Assembly: GCF_003369915.1 (NCBI RefSeq)
Contig: NC_046674.1
Span: 13,516,001 to 13,580,000 of the forward strand
DNA length: 64,000 nucleotides
Direction of reading: 5' to 3'
DNA from: Drosophila miranda
Taxonomy: Eukaryota; Arthropoda; Insecta; Diptera; Drosophilidae
In this document: positions 36,932-47,152 of the stretch, one piece after another
Position numbering within the stretch: the first letter of the stretch is position 1
Layout of the letters: the number at the start of each line of letters is the position of its first letter
Translations under genes and position numbers: made by a program
Notes under the pieces: generated by a model
What the model saw: the letters and a program-made list of their open reading frames with translations, nothing else
Told to the model about the DNA's origin: nothing
Databases searched by the model: none

Positions 36932-38300
36932 AGTGGCGCGAGAGGCTTACAAGAGACAGTCCATTGACTTGCTGGAGCTGAAGTTCCACTGAATATCACC
37001 CCCCTTTCCACTTGACCATATCCCTTTCAAACTTATTTTTAATGATGCGTTGAAAGCATGCATGTATCTCAGAGATACATATTCAGCTCCAGAGAGAGAG
37101 AGAGAGAGAGAGAGATTGAGAAACTTGCCATGAAATAATACCCGCTGATCTCTCTGTACAACGCTGATCTCTTTGGTCAAGTAACCAGAGACATTGTAAA
37201 GGCTTTAAAGATGGTTCTCGATCTCATTTTTTTGAAATTTTCACCACAAAAAATATCTTTCAGCTCAAAAAGTTATTACAAATATTATAGAATATACTCG
37301 TAAAATAGCATAACGTAAGCAACAACTGTTCTTGTCTTGTCTGTACTAATATGTATATCTCCAATAACTGAATTGTGTCTAGTATACCTTTTGTTCAGCG
37401 GTTGATTTTAGCTGTTCTTGACTCGCGGAGCATCTATAACACTCAAAAAAACCAAAAAAAACCTGTTAACCTAGGCCTAAATACATATACGGATAAGGTG
37501 TGTGCTTGTGTGTGATCGAATGCCGCTGGAGTATGTCCTTTGTCCTTCGCTTTGCCACCCACAGAGTCCGTTACACGTGATGATTGTATAGCACCTAAGG
37601 GTATTCGTTTATTTCAGTTGGGCGGGGGGATATCTTGGTAAGGATTGTAATTGCCTTCTCCTTTAATTGTTCTTGTTTTTAGCTTAAATACTAGCCAAAA
37701 ATGCAGCATCCGAATACGTAGTCTTAAGTATTTGTTTTGTATGAATAAGATATGGTTTATGTAGCCGGGAAAGTGTGCAAAAAAATACAAAAAAAAAACA
37801 AAAAAAAAAACAAAAAGTGTTAGCATAGAAATATTTTAATATACATACATATATTGTAAAGTACGAGCAGAGCTGGTGGCTGGAGGATGAAGGCTGGAGG
37901 GGCGCTCCCTTAATTCGGTAATATTTATTTAGTCGCCGAGTCGCCCGTGGGCTGTGAGCTGTGCGGGAGAAGTGTATTAGTCTAACTAGATACAAAATCA
38001 ATAATAATTCAATAATTTGTTTGTCAACAATCAAGAACAAAAATAACAAATTAGCCTTCAATAATATAAAGATACAAATAATATAAAAACGGCAAACATA
38101 CATATACAATTATTCAATTTAGGCATCGAATTCGATCTAGACCTCTTCCAGGAGGCACAGTATATCCATTCTTTCGTCTGTCCGGTTATAACTATGTTTG
38201 GGGCCATTAAGAATCACCTTAGCCAGGGCTGTCCCGATGGATGAAGCCGGGAACAGCTCTTTAACAGGAGCAGCCCAGGAGGATGCCAGAACCTAAACAG
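36932..38300. other. Non-coding flank with simple repeats
   Basis: Probably includes the transporter 3' UTR. It contains (AG)n at 37091-37115, A-tracts at 37789-37812 and AT-rich DNA. No gene is supported on either strand. Confidence 0.5.
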
Positions 38301-38339
38301 AAAGCTCGTCGCCGGATACGGATCCACCAGCAATGACAA

Positions 38340-38600
38340 AGATTGCCCTCAAGGCTGCATGCTGCTTTCGGAAGGACGGTGTCTGGAGACGTCGCACTAG
38401 TAGTGCCAGATATGGCTCCGCTGGGAGCAAGCGGGGAAAGAAAAGAGAGGTGGACCAGAAGGCTCATCCCCCAGCTTAGTCCCTATAGCTGCAGAACAGC
38501 AAAGGGGCCATAGAGAGCCCGTAGAGCCCCGATATTGTGACTGCTGCTATGGCGGATAGAGAGGAGGCGGCGTCCAGTAGTGTGGTACGAGATTAAGGCC
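38340..38600 (+). mobile_element. Decayed LINE reverse-transcriptase 3' fragment (R1/LOA-like)
   Basis: Translation from 38343 reads LPSRLHAAFGRTVSGDVA, then ERKERWTRRLIPQLSPY and, in another frame, PDIVTAAMADREEAASSSVV. The order of an AYRTVS-like block, an E..RWTRRLIP block and a PD.V..M near-C-terminal block is what I expect after the RT domain of R1/LOA-type non-LTR elements (bilbo of D. subobscura is one such). There is a stop just upstream and a frame change downstream, so it is dead. The element name is uncertain. Confidence 0.6.
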
Positions 38601-38763
38601 ACTCGGACCCGCTACATGCTTCTCTTGTTTGTCGCAGCTTCTTCAGGTCTTTCTCCGCGGCATTCAAATGTTTTTCTTTTTTTTCGACTCGCTTTTCTTA
38701 TTTTCTATGGGCCAATGTCAGCAAGCCATATCAAGGAGCGGATAGAGCGTGCCGACTCATTTT

Positions 38764-39375
38764 GTATACCCGATACTAGGGTATTCGATTTGTGGTGAAA
38801 GTGGATGTGTGTAACGTCAAAAGGGAATCATTTCCGACCCTATAAAGTATATATATTCTTGATCAGCATCAATAGCCGAGTCGATTGAGCCCTGTCTGTC
38901 TGTCCGTCCATCCGTCTGTCCGTCTGTCCGTCCCTATCAGCGCCTAGTACTCAAAGACAATAAGAGCTAGCGCAACGACGTTTTATATCCGGAGTTCTGT
39001 GATATGTCACTGCTACAAGTATATTTCAAAACTTTGCCCCGCCCACTTCCGCCTCCACAAAGGGCGAAAATCTGTGGCATCCACAATAATGAGGATACGA
39101 GAAAACTAAAAACGCAGAATCATAGATAATGACCATATCTATCCGGTTGCGGTATCTCGATCAGATCGGATAATTTGTATAGCCAAAAGCAAAAAATCAA
39201 TTTGCAGTGGTTACGCAGCGCCCGACGTCACGCTCAGACTGATTTTCTGTCTCTCTCGCACGCACTCTTTGTCGTGTCGTTCAATATTAGCGGCGTCTGC
39301 CGGAGGAGAGCCATACTGACTAAGTATCGGGTATAAATGTAGAGTTGCGGTCTCCGCAGCAACTCACAACGTTCC
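38764..39375 (+). repeat. INE-1/mini-me-like interspersed repeat, copy 2 (most complete)
   Basis: It begins TATACCCGATACTAGGGTATT and ends near AGTATCGGGTATAAATGTAG. It contains TATAAAGTATATATATTCTTG followed by ATCAGCATCAATAGCCGAGTCG, then a (GTCT/GTCC)n tract at about 38896-38933. A conserved core flanked by TA and GTCY simple repeats is the described hallmark of mini-me, part of the INE-1/DINE group of non-autonomous Helitron-like repeats. Copies 1 and 3 in this window share its blocks. Confidence 0.75.
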
Positions 39376-39659
39376 CCCTCGTTTTATGATAATTTTCTAT
39401 AAATGTCTATAAATAATTATGTTTTACAAAACATTTTATATGGCTGCCTGCACCCTTGGCCATTTTAGTTTATGGTGAAAGTAGCGGATAGAAAAATGTA
39501 TGGGTTTTATTTATGGATTTGGATTAAATTTATAACAAATTCCTACTATAAACGTGCCACGCCACCTGCCGTCTTGCTGCAGATTCGTGCTATAAAATAT
39601 CTTTTGACTGGCGGAGATGTGCCGCCATCTAGCGTCTTGTAAACCAGAGTTCTGTTCAG

Positions 39660-40235
39660 TTAGTCCTTATCTTTTTCTTTAATCTCATGCGAAAATGCTT
39701 CCATTTGGGCCTTGAATGAATCCGAAAGCTTTTCACTTTCCTCCTGTTTGTCCACATACGATTGTGGTTTCAGATGAAGTCCTTCGATGCTGGCCTTGAT
39801 GCCACTTGTCTCCTCTTTAATTGACTTGAGATCAGCTCGCTGCTTGATGGCGTTCTTTTTGTGTTGATCAATCAAAGACCTATGTGATTGGACATCCAGT
39901 TCCAGTTTGGCCAACTTCTCAAATATTTTGTTTTTCTCCTCCAGATCCTTTACGAGGGCTGCTTGATTCCCGATCTGCTCTCCAGATCATTTGTCACATT
40001 GTCGACCTTTCGGACATTTGAATCAATGTCTGCTCGCAAATATATTTGCTCTTCTTCGATTTTAAGCCTAAGACGATGTATTTCGTGCCAATTGCTTGGA
40101 TACAAATTTACCTTTTGGACTTCTTCGAATTCGAATTTCGATCTTCTTTTCCATATTATCACAGTTATCGGATCTAAGTTCCTGGGGCTTGTCAATGGTT
40201 TGACCCACCTTTACGTTCTGGCAGACAAATGTTAA
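39660..40235 (-). pseudogene. Coiled-coil array unit A (broken)
   Basis: A minus-strand exon follows a good acceptor (CTTTTTCAG, ending at 40236). Its translation is highly charged and helical, with heptads such as RADIDSNVRKVDNVTNDLE and LVKDLEEKNKIFEKLAKLEL. It aligns by eye with unit C (EIHRLRLKIEEEQIYLRADI against AIRRLKKQIADHKSHLQMEI, both before xNKIF). The frame changes near 40130 and changes back near 39980, so the middle 150 nt lies in another frame. No first exon with a start codon like that of unit C is seen upstream. The last part (39914-39660) is open to a TAG stop. Either a pseudogene, or two sequencing errors in one exon. Confidence 0.55.
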
Positions 40236-40879
40236 CTGAAAAAGGGAAATTGATTCAGCTTGATTATCTATGGAAAATGATATGAGTATCTTATCTGAAG
40301 TGTGATTAAACCTATGTACATTTATTTTTTTGTACTTATGTGATTCGAACAAATAGCTTTAATCAAACTGATACTGATACTGCTTATCTCTCGGAAGCAT
40401 TGCTCGCAAACGGCGGTCAACTCTTTTTCTCTCACTGAGCAGAACACTTTCCGAGTCGGAAGTAATTTGTGCAGTTTTAATCAGGGACCGTAATCATTAT
40501 AAATGATGTAATAAAAATTACTTTTAATTACTAATAAATTACACCTACATAATTCTGTTTTTACCCGGTAGATTGGTTCCTGAAAAAAGCGTGTAAAAAA
40601 ATACATTGATCGTATGCTAAAATAGGTGATTGGATCCTTGTCTCTAAAACTGATTAAATTAAGGAAAACAATTGGGAAACGTCTTTACCAAACACGTCTG
40701 ATTGCACTGATAGTTCACAAAATACAAACACATTTCTATTGCAAATAAGTAATCCCCTTAAATTTCCACAAAAAGGGAATTCCCCTTAATTTTTGCTATC
40801 TGCAAATGCTCTGACCAGTAAATTTTGCAATTTAAATTAAATTAAATTATGCAAAAAAACGAAAGAGAATCAAATATGT

Positions 40880-40881
40880 AC

Positions 40882-40912
<31 letters not shown>

Positions 40913-40920
40913 TGTATGTA
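40880..40920. repeat. (GTAT)n microsatellite
   Basis: About ten uninterrupted GTAT units between 40880 and 40920. Likely polymorphic. Confidence 0.9.
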
Positions 40921-41039
40921 TTATCTTTATGCTCTTTCTTGTTTTCGTTTGGTTTCTAGCTGTTGGTGAGCTATGTGTGTTTTTATCTATGTACATATGT
41001 ATGTATCTATGAATAAAATCGGGAAAAAACATAATCATT

Positions 41040-41275
41040 AACTTCGAGCAATTTGATTTTTATTTTTATATTTTATTTATTCATTTTTTTTTTTTATTTT
41101 ATTTGTTCATTTTTAGATTTTATTTTTTTTTCTATATTTTATTTATATATTTTAGGTTTTTTTTTATATTTTATTTATATAATTTTTTATTGAATTTTAT
41201 TTGAGTATAAAATATTATCACAGCTACAATTATGTTGTTTGCTGTTACTGTTAGAGCAACTTAAACAAGTCACTG
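41040..41275 (-). repeat. AT-rich interspersed repeat, inverted copy of the 12 kb element
   Basis: On the minus strand it reads AAGTTGCTCTAACAGTAACA, then AACAACATAATTGTAGCTGT and GATAATATTTTATA, followed by AT-rich DNA. That is nearly identical to 12351-12400 and to 11940-11970. The match covers about 50 nt before low-complexity sequence. Confidence 0.6.
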
Positions 41276-41909
41276 AAAATATTTAGAATGAATGAAAATA
41301 AAAAAAATAATTGCGTGTCATCAAGGTGTAAGAATTTCGAGAGGGATATTATTTGGCTCAATTATCTGTCCAGGTTTCTAGGGTAGAGGTCCTCTTACGG
41401 CAGGTCCACTGGGTGTATTCTGGCCAGATTTTACGGAATTTACGGCTATTAGTTATTAATATCAAGAAAAGCTTAGATAAGCCTAAGGGCAAAGAGAAGA
41501 AGACTAACACAACCCTCAGGCACTCATCAGTTTCGATGATAACATAGGTTGAACGAGAATCTATTCTATTGGTACCCCAGGTCCAGGCCAGAGCCTGTTA
41601 TGCCATCTGTTATAAGGGAACATTATTTCTTCAGTTCAAGTCATGGGGTTCCTTTTTTATGGCAGGGATTTGAAGAAATTCTCCTCTGTTGGCGGATTGG
41701 ATTTCCCTATGTTAAAACATGGGTGCGAATGTGGCTTGCAGAGCTGTTCTCTGTTTCTATAAGATTTAATATTCAATATATGTAGATATAAAGATACATT
41801 AATAAACTTCAAGGGATCATCATTTGTGCCCAATTCCAGAGTTCGGTTATCCAGCTCCTTCGACTGCTGCTTGCAGGAATCCAGTCAGTATTATGATTCG
41901 ATTTACTAC

Positions 41910-42300
41910 TCATTTTTCCATGGCCTTTTGCCTGCGCAGATCATTGAGCTCCTTCTCGATGCCCTTAATGACTTCGTTGTGTCGCTTGATAGCATAGACA
42001 TTCACGGATTGAGCCATTAAGCCCATGCCCCCCTGACTACAAAGGTTATTCAAAAAGGCCGTTTGCATCTGCAGGCCCTTTTCAAGCTCAGCAATCCTGT
42101 CGTCAATATTCTTGGACTTCTCCATGTTAATATCAAGATTATCGGAATGACGTTCCCCGAGTAGAGTAGAGCTCTTACTGAACGCTTCGATCGTTCTGTG
42201 GGGCATTTAAGCTTTTGCCAGTAACTGATAAGATGTTCTTCCCCGCGAAATGTCGGTGTGGTTAGCACTAAAAAGCAATAAAGATATCTGTATGTGCAGT
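41910..42300 (-). pseudogene. Coiled-coil array unit B (degenerate)
   Basis: The open 3' part carries NLDINMEKSKNIDDRIAELE, clearly related to SLHMSMEKFKKINHLIGELE of unit C, and ends with ELNDLRRQKAMEK. Upstream sequence matches exon 1 and its donor in unit C (AATGCCCCACAGAACGATCG against AATGCCGCACACTTGCAGG; TTCAGTAAGAGCTC against TTCGGGTAAGCTC). However, the ATG of unit C is replaced by CGC before GGGGAA, and no intron body or acceptor remains between the donor-like site and the coil. An ATG at 42206 could start a 98-residue product, so expression is not excluded. Confidence 0.5.
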
Positions 42301-42337
42301 ACATTTATGAATGTTTTGAGCAAAGAGTTCAACGCAC

Positions 42338-42368
42338 AGCGTATCAGGCTTATCTTTTCTGCAGAATT
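42338..42368 (-). promoter_or_regulatory. Conserved upstream element of the coiled-coil array (unit B copy)
   Basis: The plus strand reads GTATCAGGCTTATC then TTTTCTGCAGAA. The unit C copy (43360-43388) reads CTGATACGCTTATC then TCTCCTGCAGAA, and the unit A copy (40371-40397) reads CTGATACTGCTTATCTCTC. On the coding strand this is AGATAAGC followed by GTATCAG, containing a GATA site. Position about 120 nt upstream of the start codon in unit C suggests a promoter element. Confidence 0.45.
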
Positions 42369-42502
42369 TTTGTGGTGATGCACTGTATGTTTTTGTACAT
42401 ACATATATTCGGTTCAATCGGATGGATCTTTATATACATATACAGAAAGGGGTCGCAACTGTTACACTGGGGGATTTATTGAGGGGACATGTAAGAGGTG
42501 TT

Positions 42503-43242
42503 CTATACATCCATAAAAATTAAATACATTGCATAAATACAAATAAAATAAATAAATAAAAATACAAATATATATAAATTAGTATTTCCATCCTGGTTTT
42601 CCTTTGGGTTGATCTGATCCGATTTGCCTGCCATTTCCAGCCTTCCTAGCCTTTCCTGCAGATTATTTATGAGTTGTAGCTGATTGCTGATCTGCTCCTT
42701 GTACTCCTGCATCTGCTGCTGCCGAGATCTGATCTCAAATGAAGATTTATCAGTCTCATTTTTACGGCCATAAAATATTTTGTTAATGGCTTCCATATCC
42801 GCCTCCCGTTTAGCGATTTGTTCCTTTTGACCGATGATCTTCCCATTGCCCTCCAAGGGGTCTTGGTCTGAGCTGGAATTGATTTCCATTTGTAGATGTG
42901 ATTTGTGATCAGCGATCTGTTTCTTGAGCCGCCTAATAGCGTCTTGGTGTTGCGCCAAGCATATCCTCGTGACTTTCGATCCGTTATGCTTTAAACGACG
43001 ATTGAAATCGGCCTTCAGTTGCCTCAAATGCGTTTCCAGCTCGCCAATCAGATGATTGATCTTCTTAAACTTCTCCATACTCATATGAAGACTTTCTGAG
43101 GTAACCTGAAGTTTCTGGAATTAAAAAAAAAACCCTCAAAAGGAATTTTGTGTACCCATGCGTTCGAGCTTACCCGAAGGATCTGTCTGGCCTGCAAGTG
43201 TGCGGCATTCAACTTTTTCTTATTGGCCTCTTTTTCCCCCAT
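42503..43242 (-). CDS. Coiled-coil array unit C: tail-anchored coiled-coil protein, 226 aa
   Basis: Two exons, 43242-43174 (MGEKEANKKKLNAAHLQARQ...) and 43114-42503, separated by a 59-nt GTAAGC...CAG intron, join in phase 0. Residues about 5-200 are almost entirely charged heptad coil (INHLIGELETHLRQLKADF, AIRRLKKQIADHKSHLQMEI, MQEYKEQISNQLQLINNLQ), interrupted by an SSSDQDPLEGNGK linker. The C-terminus is one hydrophobic stretch (LYIFVFLFIYFICIYAMYL) plus five residues, as in tail-anchored membrane proteins. I do not recognise the family. It is the only intact member of a local tandem array and shares the upstream GATA-containing element. The tail is encoded by TTTA-rich low-complexity DNA. 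Membrane anchoring is inference. Confidence 0.6.
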
Positions 43243-43359
43243 TCCACCTGATGATATCTAATTGATTTTAACAAACCAAGACACGATAATGGTATGACTT
43301 GTGGCGTGCAAGCGATTGAGTTGTACATTTAGGAATGATTTGAACAATGATTTGTACTC

Positions 43360-43388
43360 ATACTGATACGCTTATCTCTCCTGCAGAA
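43360..43388 (-). promoter_or_regulatory. Conserved upstream element of unit C
   Basis: CTGATACGCTTATC then TCTCCTGCAGAA on the plus strand, about 120 nt upstream of the unit C start codon. It is the best-preserved of the three copies of the array's shared upstream motif. Confidence 0.45.
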
Positions 43389-43423
43389 AACTGTTATCGA
43401 TTGTAAAGATCAACCTTATAAAG

Positions 43424-44105
43424 AAAGGGGTGTTGGAAAAAGTCCCATCTGTTGCGCTTGGGAATTTATTAAGGGGAACATCCCTGCACGGATGTTTTAA
43501 CAGGCAACGTCCAAAGGAAAATCCTGGCTAACATCGGTCCTCTGCATATCCATAAAAACTAAATCTATTGCAGAAATATGCAAATATTTCTGTTAAGCAA
43601 AAGTTTACTTTTTCGGCTATATTTCTTTACTCTTCTTTTCTCCAGTAAGAAAGATCAAGGTTTTTCATCAAAATCTCTTCAAAAAGCCTACTAAGTTGCT
43701 TGTTCAATGATTTATGGGAAATCGTGAAGAGATAAATTAAAAACAAACCATAGAAAAATCATACGTTCCCGACCGCTACTTAATTCAATTTTAAAAAGAG
43801 CAATAGAGCTTATTTATTGTTTGAGTACTCTATAGAAATGTGCATTAATCCTTTTTTAAGATAAATTAATCGCTTTCGAATTTTCCGTTTTGTTTCGCAG
43901 ATTTTTGCATTATACTTCTATTTCGCGTACGTTCGTTTTGTACTCAACAAAGAGCTAACCAAATGCTTTTTGGTTAGTTTTTACGAGCTCCGCTCAGGAT
44001 CCCACCTTAATTTTGTTTCCACTGAAGTTTACGTTCTTCATAGGAAGCTTTTTCTTCTGCAGATCATCTGAAGCTCATTTAGGGATGCTATATCAACCAA
44101 CAAAT
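43424..44105 (-). pseudogene. Possible relic of a fourth array unit (D)
   Basis: 43546-43575 (CATATCCATAAAAACTAAAT then CTATTGCA) resembles the 3' end of unit C at 42509-42534. 43424-43472 resembles the spacer at 42447-42490 (GGGAATTTATTAAGGGGAACAT against GGGGATTTATTGAGGGGACAT). Near 44040-44100 the minus strand reads VDIASLNELQMICRRKSFL then stop, similar to the end of unit B (IEKELNDLRRQKA). No continuous frame links these. Low confidence, but the spacing agrees with duplication units of about 1 kb. Confidence 0.35.
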
Positions 44106-44469
44106 GATCTCAAAAAGTATAGTTAGACGATATAGAGCGGAATATCAAAGATCATTATGAAAATCAAAATTTCGTGCTCAAAACTGAAAGAAATATATCC
44201 CCTCTTTTTGGGAACACTAGAATACAGGGTACCATGAGTATTTCTATATTTACATAAGTGCCTTTGAAATATAATAGGGTTTGTATGCTCTCTTCTGTAC
44301 ATCTCTATTTTGTTGACTAAAGTCCCTGGTTCTGGTGGATCTCCTGCAAGACACCACTGTGATTCTCTCGTTCCGCAGTCCTCCGTTGCCCCAAGATCGA
44401 ATAAATGGTATTTCTTTAACATACCTGTAACCAGCGGGAGCGTTGTGAGCAGCGGCAAGGGCTGCGGCT

Positions 44470-44790
44470 CTACAATTATACCCGATACTCGGTCAGCATA
44501 GATGTACATAGATGCCCTCTGCCAGAGGGCGTACTCTGAGAGAAAAGGTGTGTGTGAGGAAACGCGGGAATGATCCAATCTGATGCAGATTCGGCAATCT
44601 TGTAGAATCTTTGGTTTTCTCGTATCTTTAGCATGATTGATGCCACAGATTTTCGTTCTTTGTGGGTCTTATAGTCTTTGAGATCTAGGCGGTAAACAAG
44701 AGGGACAGATGGACAGACAGAAGGCTATATCGATGGCTATTGAGGCTGATGAAGTCTATATATACTTTGTGGGATCGGAAGCTGTTTTCC
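44470..44790 (-). repeat. INE-1/mini-me-like interspersed repeat, copy 3 (inverted)
   Basis: The plus strand starts TATACCCGATACTCGGTCAGCA and continues with TCTCGTATC, GATGCCACAGATTTTCG, a decayed GACAGATGGACAGACAGA tract and a GGCTATTGAGGCTGATGAAG core, ending GTCTATATATACTTTGTGGG. This is the reverse complement order of copy 2. Together copies 2 and 3 form inverted repeats about 5 kb apart around the coiled-coil array. Confidence 0.7.
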
Positions 44791-47126
44791 TTCTGGGTGC
44801 TGCCCACAGCCACTTCCACCGCACCCCAAAACTCTTCGAGTACGGGGCATACAAATTTCCTCAAAATGTAATGTTATGTTTTCCCCACCACGGTACACTT
44901 CCCCTGCAACTAGAGCATTTCCCCTGCAACTGTGTTCGAGTTGCGACCCTTTTTGCTCGAGCTCCAACATGCTGGCAGCTTTGAATATTTTTGCTATTAA
45001 TGCTTTTATTTTTTGGCCATTTATTTGATTCATATAATAAAGCATAGATGTACGTATGTGTAATTTTGATTTCCAGACACGACACAGCCGTCTTTAACCC
45101 GAATCCACAAATCGATAAGCAGCATTGAATTTGGAACACTTCCTTGGCCAACATTTACGTTCCTTGGTTCCTTGGTTCCTTAGTTCAAGCCCTAAAAATA
45201 TGGCTCACCAAAATTCTTCACACGCACATGCATATGTGTTTGTCTTTATATAGTACACCGACGGTATGTATTTATATATGATTTTTGTTGTCGCTGTCGT
45301 TGTCGTTGTCCTGAAGAAAAAGATGGACAAAAAAAAAAACAAAACAAAAAAAGTTAGTGATATAAAGTGAAAGCGTGAAGGAAAAACTGCTGCCTGGCAT
45401 CTTTTTACGCTTTTCGGCTGTTGATTTTCTCCTATTTTAACGTTTACCGCCACGTCCTTGGAGCTCCTTCGCCTTCGCCGTCACCGTCGCCGTCGCCTTC
45501 TCCCCTTGGAATTATGGAAACGGTTGGCGTTGGCCAATGCTTGGGCCTCGCACTCACTCGCACCTCATTTGGTGAAAATAGAAAGGCATTTTCCCCCGTT
45601 ATACCATCTGTATCTTTTGTTTATAACGCCTTGACGGCGGTGTTTCTTCGCCTTTCTCCCCAGTCAAATTTATTGCTTTCCCTTTTTTTTGGGTCTGTTC
45701 CCGTTTTCGGGCCTGATTAAAAGATAACTTTTCGAGTGTTATTACATTTTCATTTACGAGTCCAAGGGGGGATTTCCAGTCGGTATGGTACATATATATT
45801 TTCAAATTTGCCTTCAAAGGGACAGTCCCTCTTGATTAATTACCGCATAGATTACACAAATATAGCTGCATGTGTGTTGATTAATAAGTTAAGGACTTTC
45901 CGCCGTAAGGCTCGTCCACAAAAACCATCAAACATCAAAACTACTCTTAACCCGTACCCCGAACCCCGTACTCCCCATACCATGTTGCAATTATTCAATT
46001 ATCCATTTTTGTAATCAATTCAATTGAAGCTGAAATCGACGGTTCGTGTTTTTTTTTTCTGCTGACGTATTTTCCATTGAACCACTCTCAATTACTGGAT
46101 TATTGATGCATATTAATAGCTTTTTGTTCCTTCCACAACACAACCCTATAATCAGAAATTCTACAAAAAATTTGCTCGTTCATTAGAGTCGAGTATTCGA
46201 CTAGGGGGTACCGTTTACTATCTACAGAAACTGGTTGGCTTCACCGAAGGATATCGATTAATGGTGTAACAGACTACTCAAGATATATATTATTATTTGC
46301 TTCCTTCTGCTGGTAAACATCGCTTACCCCTTGAACTGGTAAGATATCGGATAAACACCAAGGTGAAAGGTGAAAGGTGACAGCTGAACGGTGTATAGGA
46401 CAAGTGGATGGATAGCATTTCGCTGTTTGCTTTTAGCTTATTCATTATTGTACGTATCGCATGGAAAAATGTTGTCTCCTTGTCAAGTCCTTAAACCTTT
46501 TCGCCTTGGCCTCTTCGCCTTTGCCCGGTAATTAACACTTTGTCAAGCTCATAAATCTTTAAACATTGATTTTTAATGGCTGGCATTTTAACGCTTCGCC
46601 GAGCACTGGCTACGGCTATGGCTACCATAAAATTCGAGGCCTGCCAGCCACTGCCAGCCACTGCCAGCACGTGCGGTTGCCTGGAGGGGTAGCCTCAGGT
46701 GAGTCCTTCCCCGGGGAAAATTAATAGACATTGGCCTTGGATACGCACGAGCTTTCGGTGTATTTATTTATCTCTTACTGGTGGAATCTGCGGTTTTATA
46801 TGATAATCACAAAAATAAATAAGAATAAAAACCCAGGCAAATTTCATGGAAAAGCCGCTAAAGAGTTTTGGTTCTTGGAAAGAAAAATCTCTAGTTTTAC
46901 GTATCCTCTGGTCTCTCTAGACGGTTTAGACGCTGAAAGTGGACACCAGATACAGCTGTATTCTGTGTGCTGAGGTCATCTGGTGCAAACCCTAATACCC
47001 AGAAACCAGAACCGAACAGAACAACCAAAGTCCCGTCTTTAGAAGCCATGCTTATAAAATGTATATATATGTACATACATATATATAACGCATAATACAG
47101 TTGTTCTTGGCATTGGGGTGTGTATG

Positions 47127-47152
47127 TCTGTCTGTCTGTCTGTCTGTCTGTC
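47127..47152. repeat. (GTCT)n microsatellite
   Basis: About six to seven GTCT units. Unlike the GTCY tract in the INE-1-like repeat, the conserved core sequence is absent nearby. Confidence 0.8.

Larger units (their letters stand above)
40236..41909. other. Spacer with microsatellite and AT-rich repeat
   Basis: No gene is supported. It contains the upstream element of unit A (about 40371-40397), a (GTAT)n microsatellite at 40880-40920, a T/A-rich tract at 41050-41215 and a conserved repeat block at 41213-41265. A + frame at 41353-41547 has no recognisable features. Confidence 0.5.
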
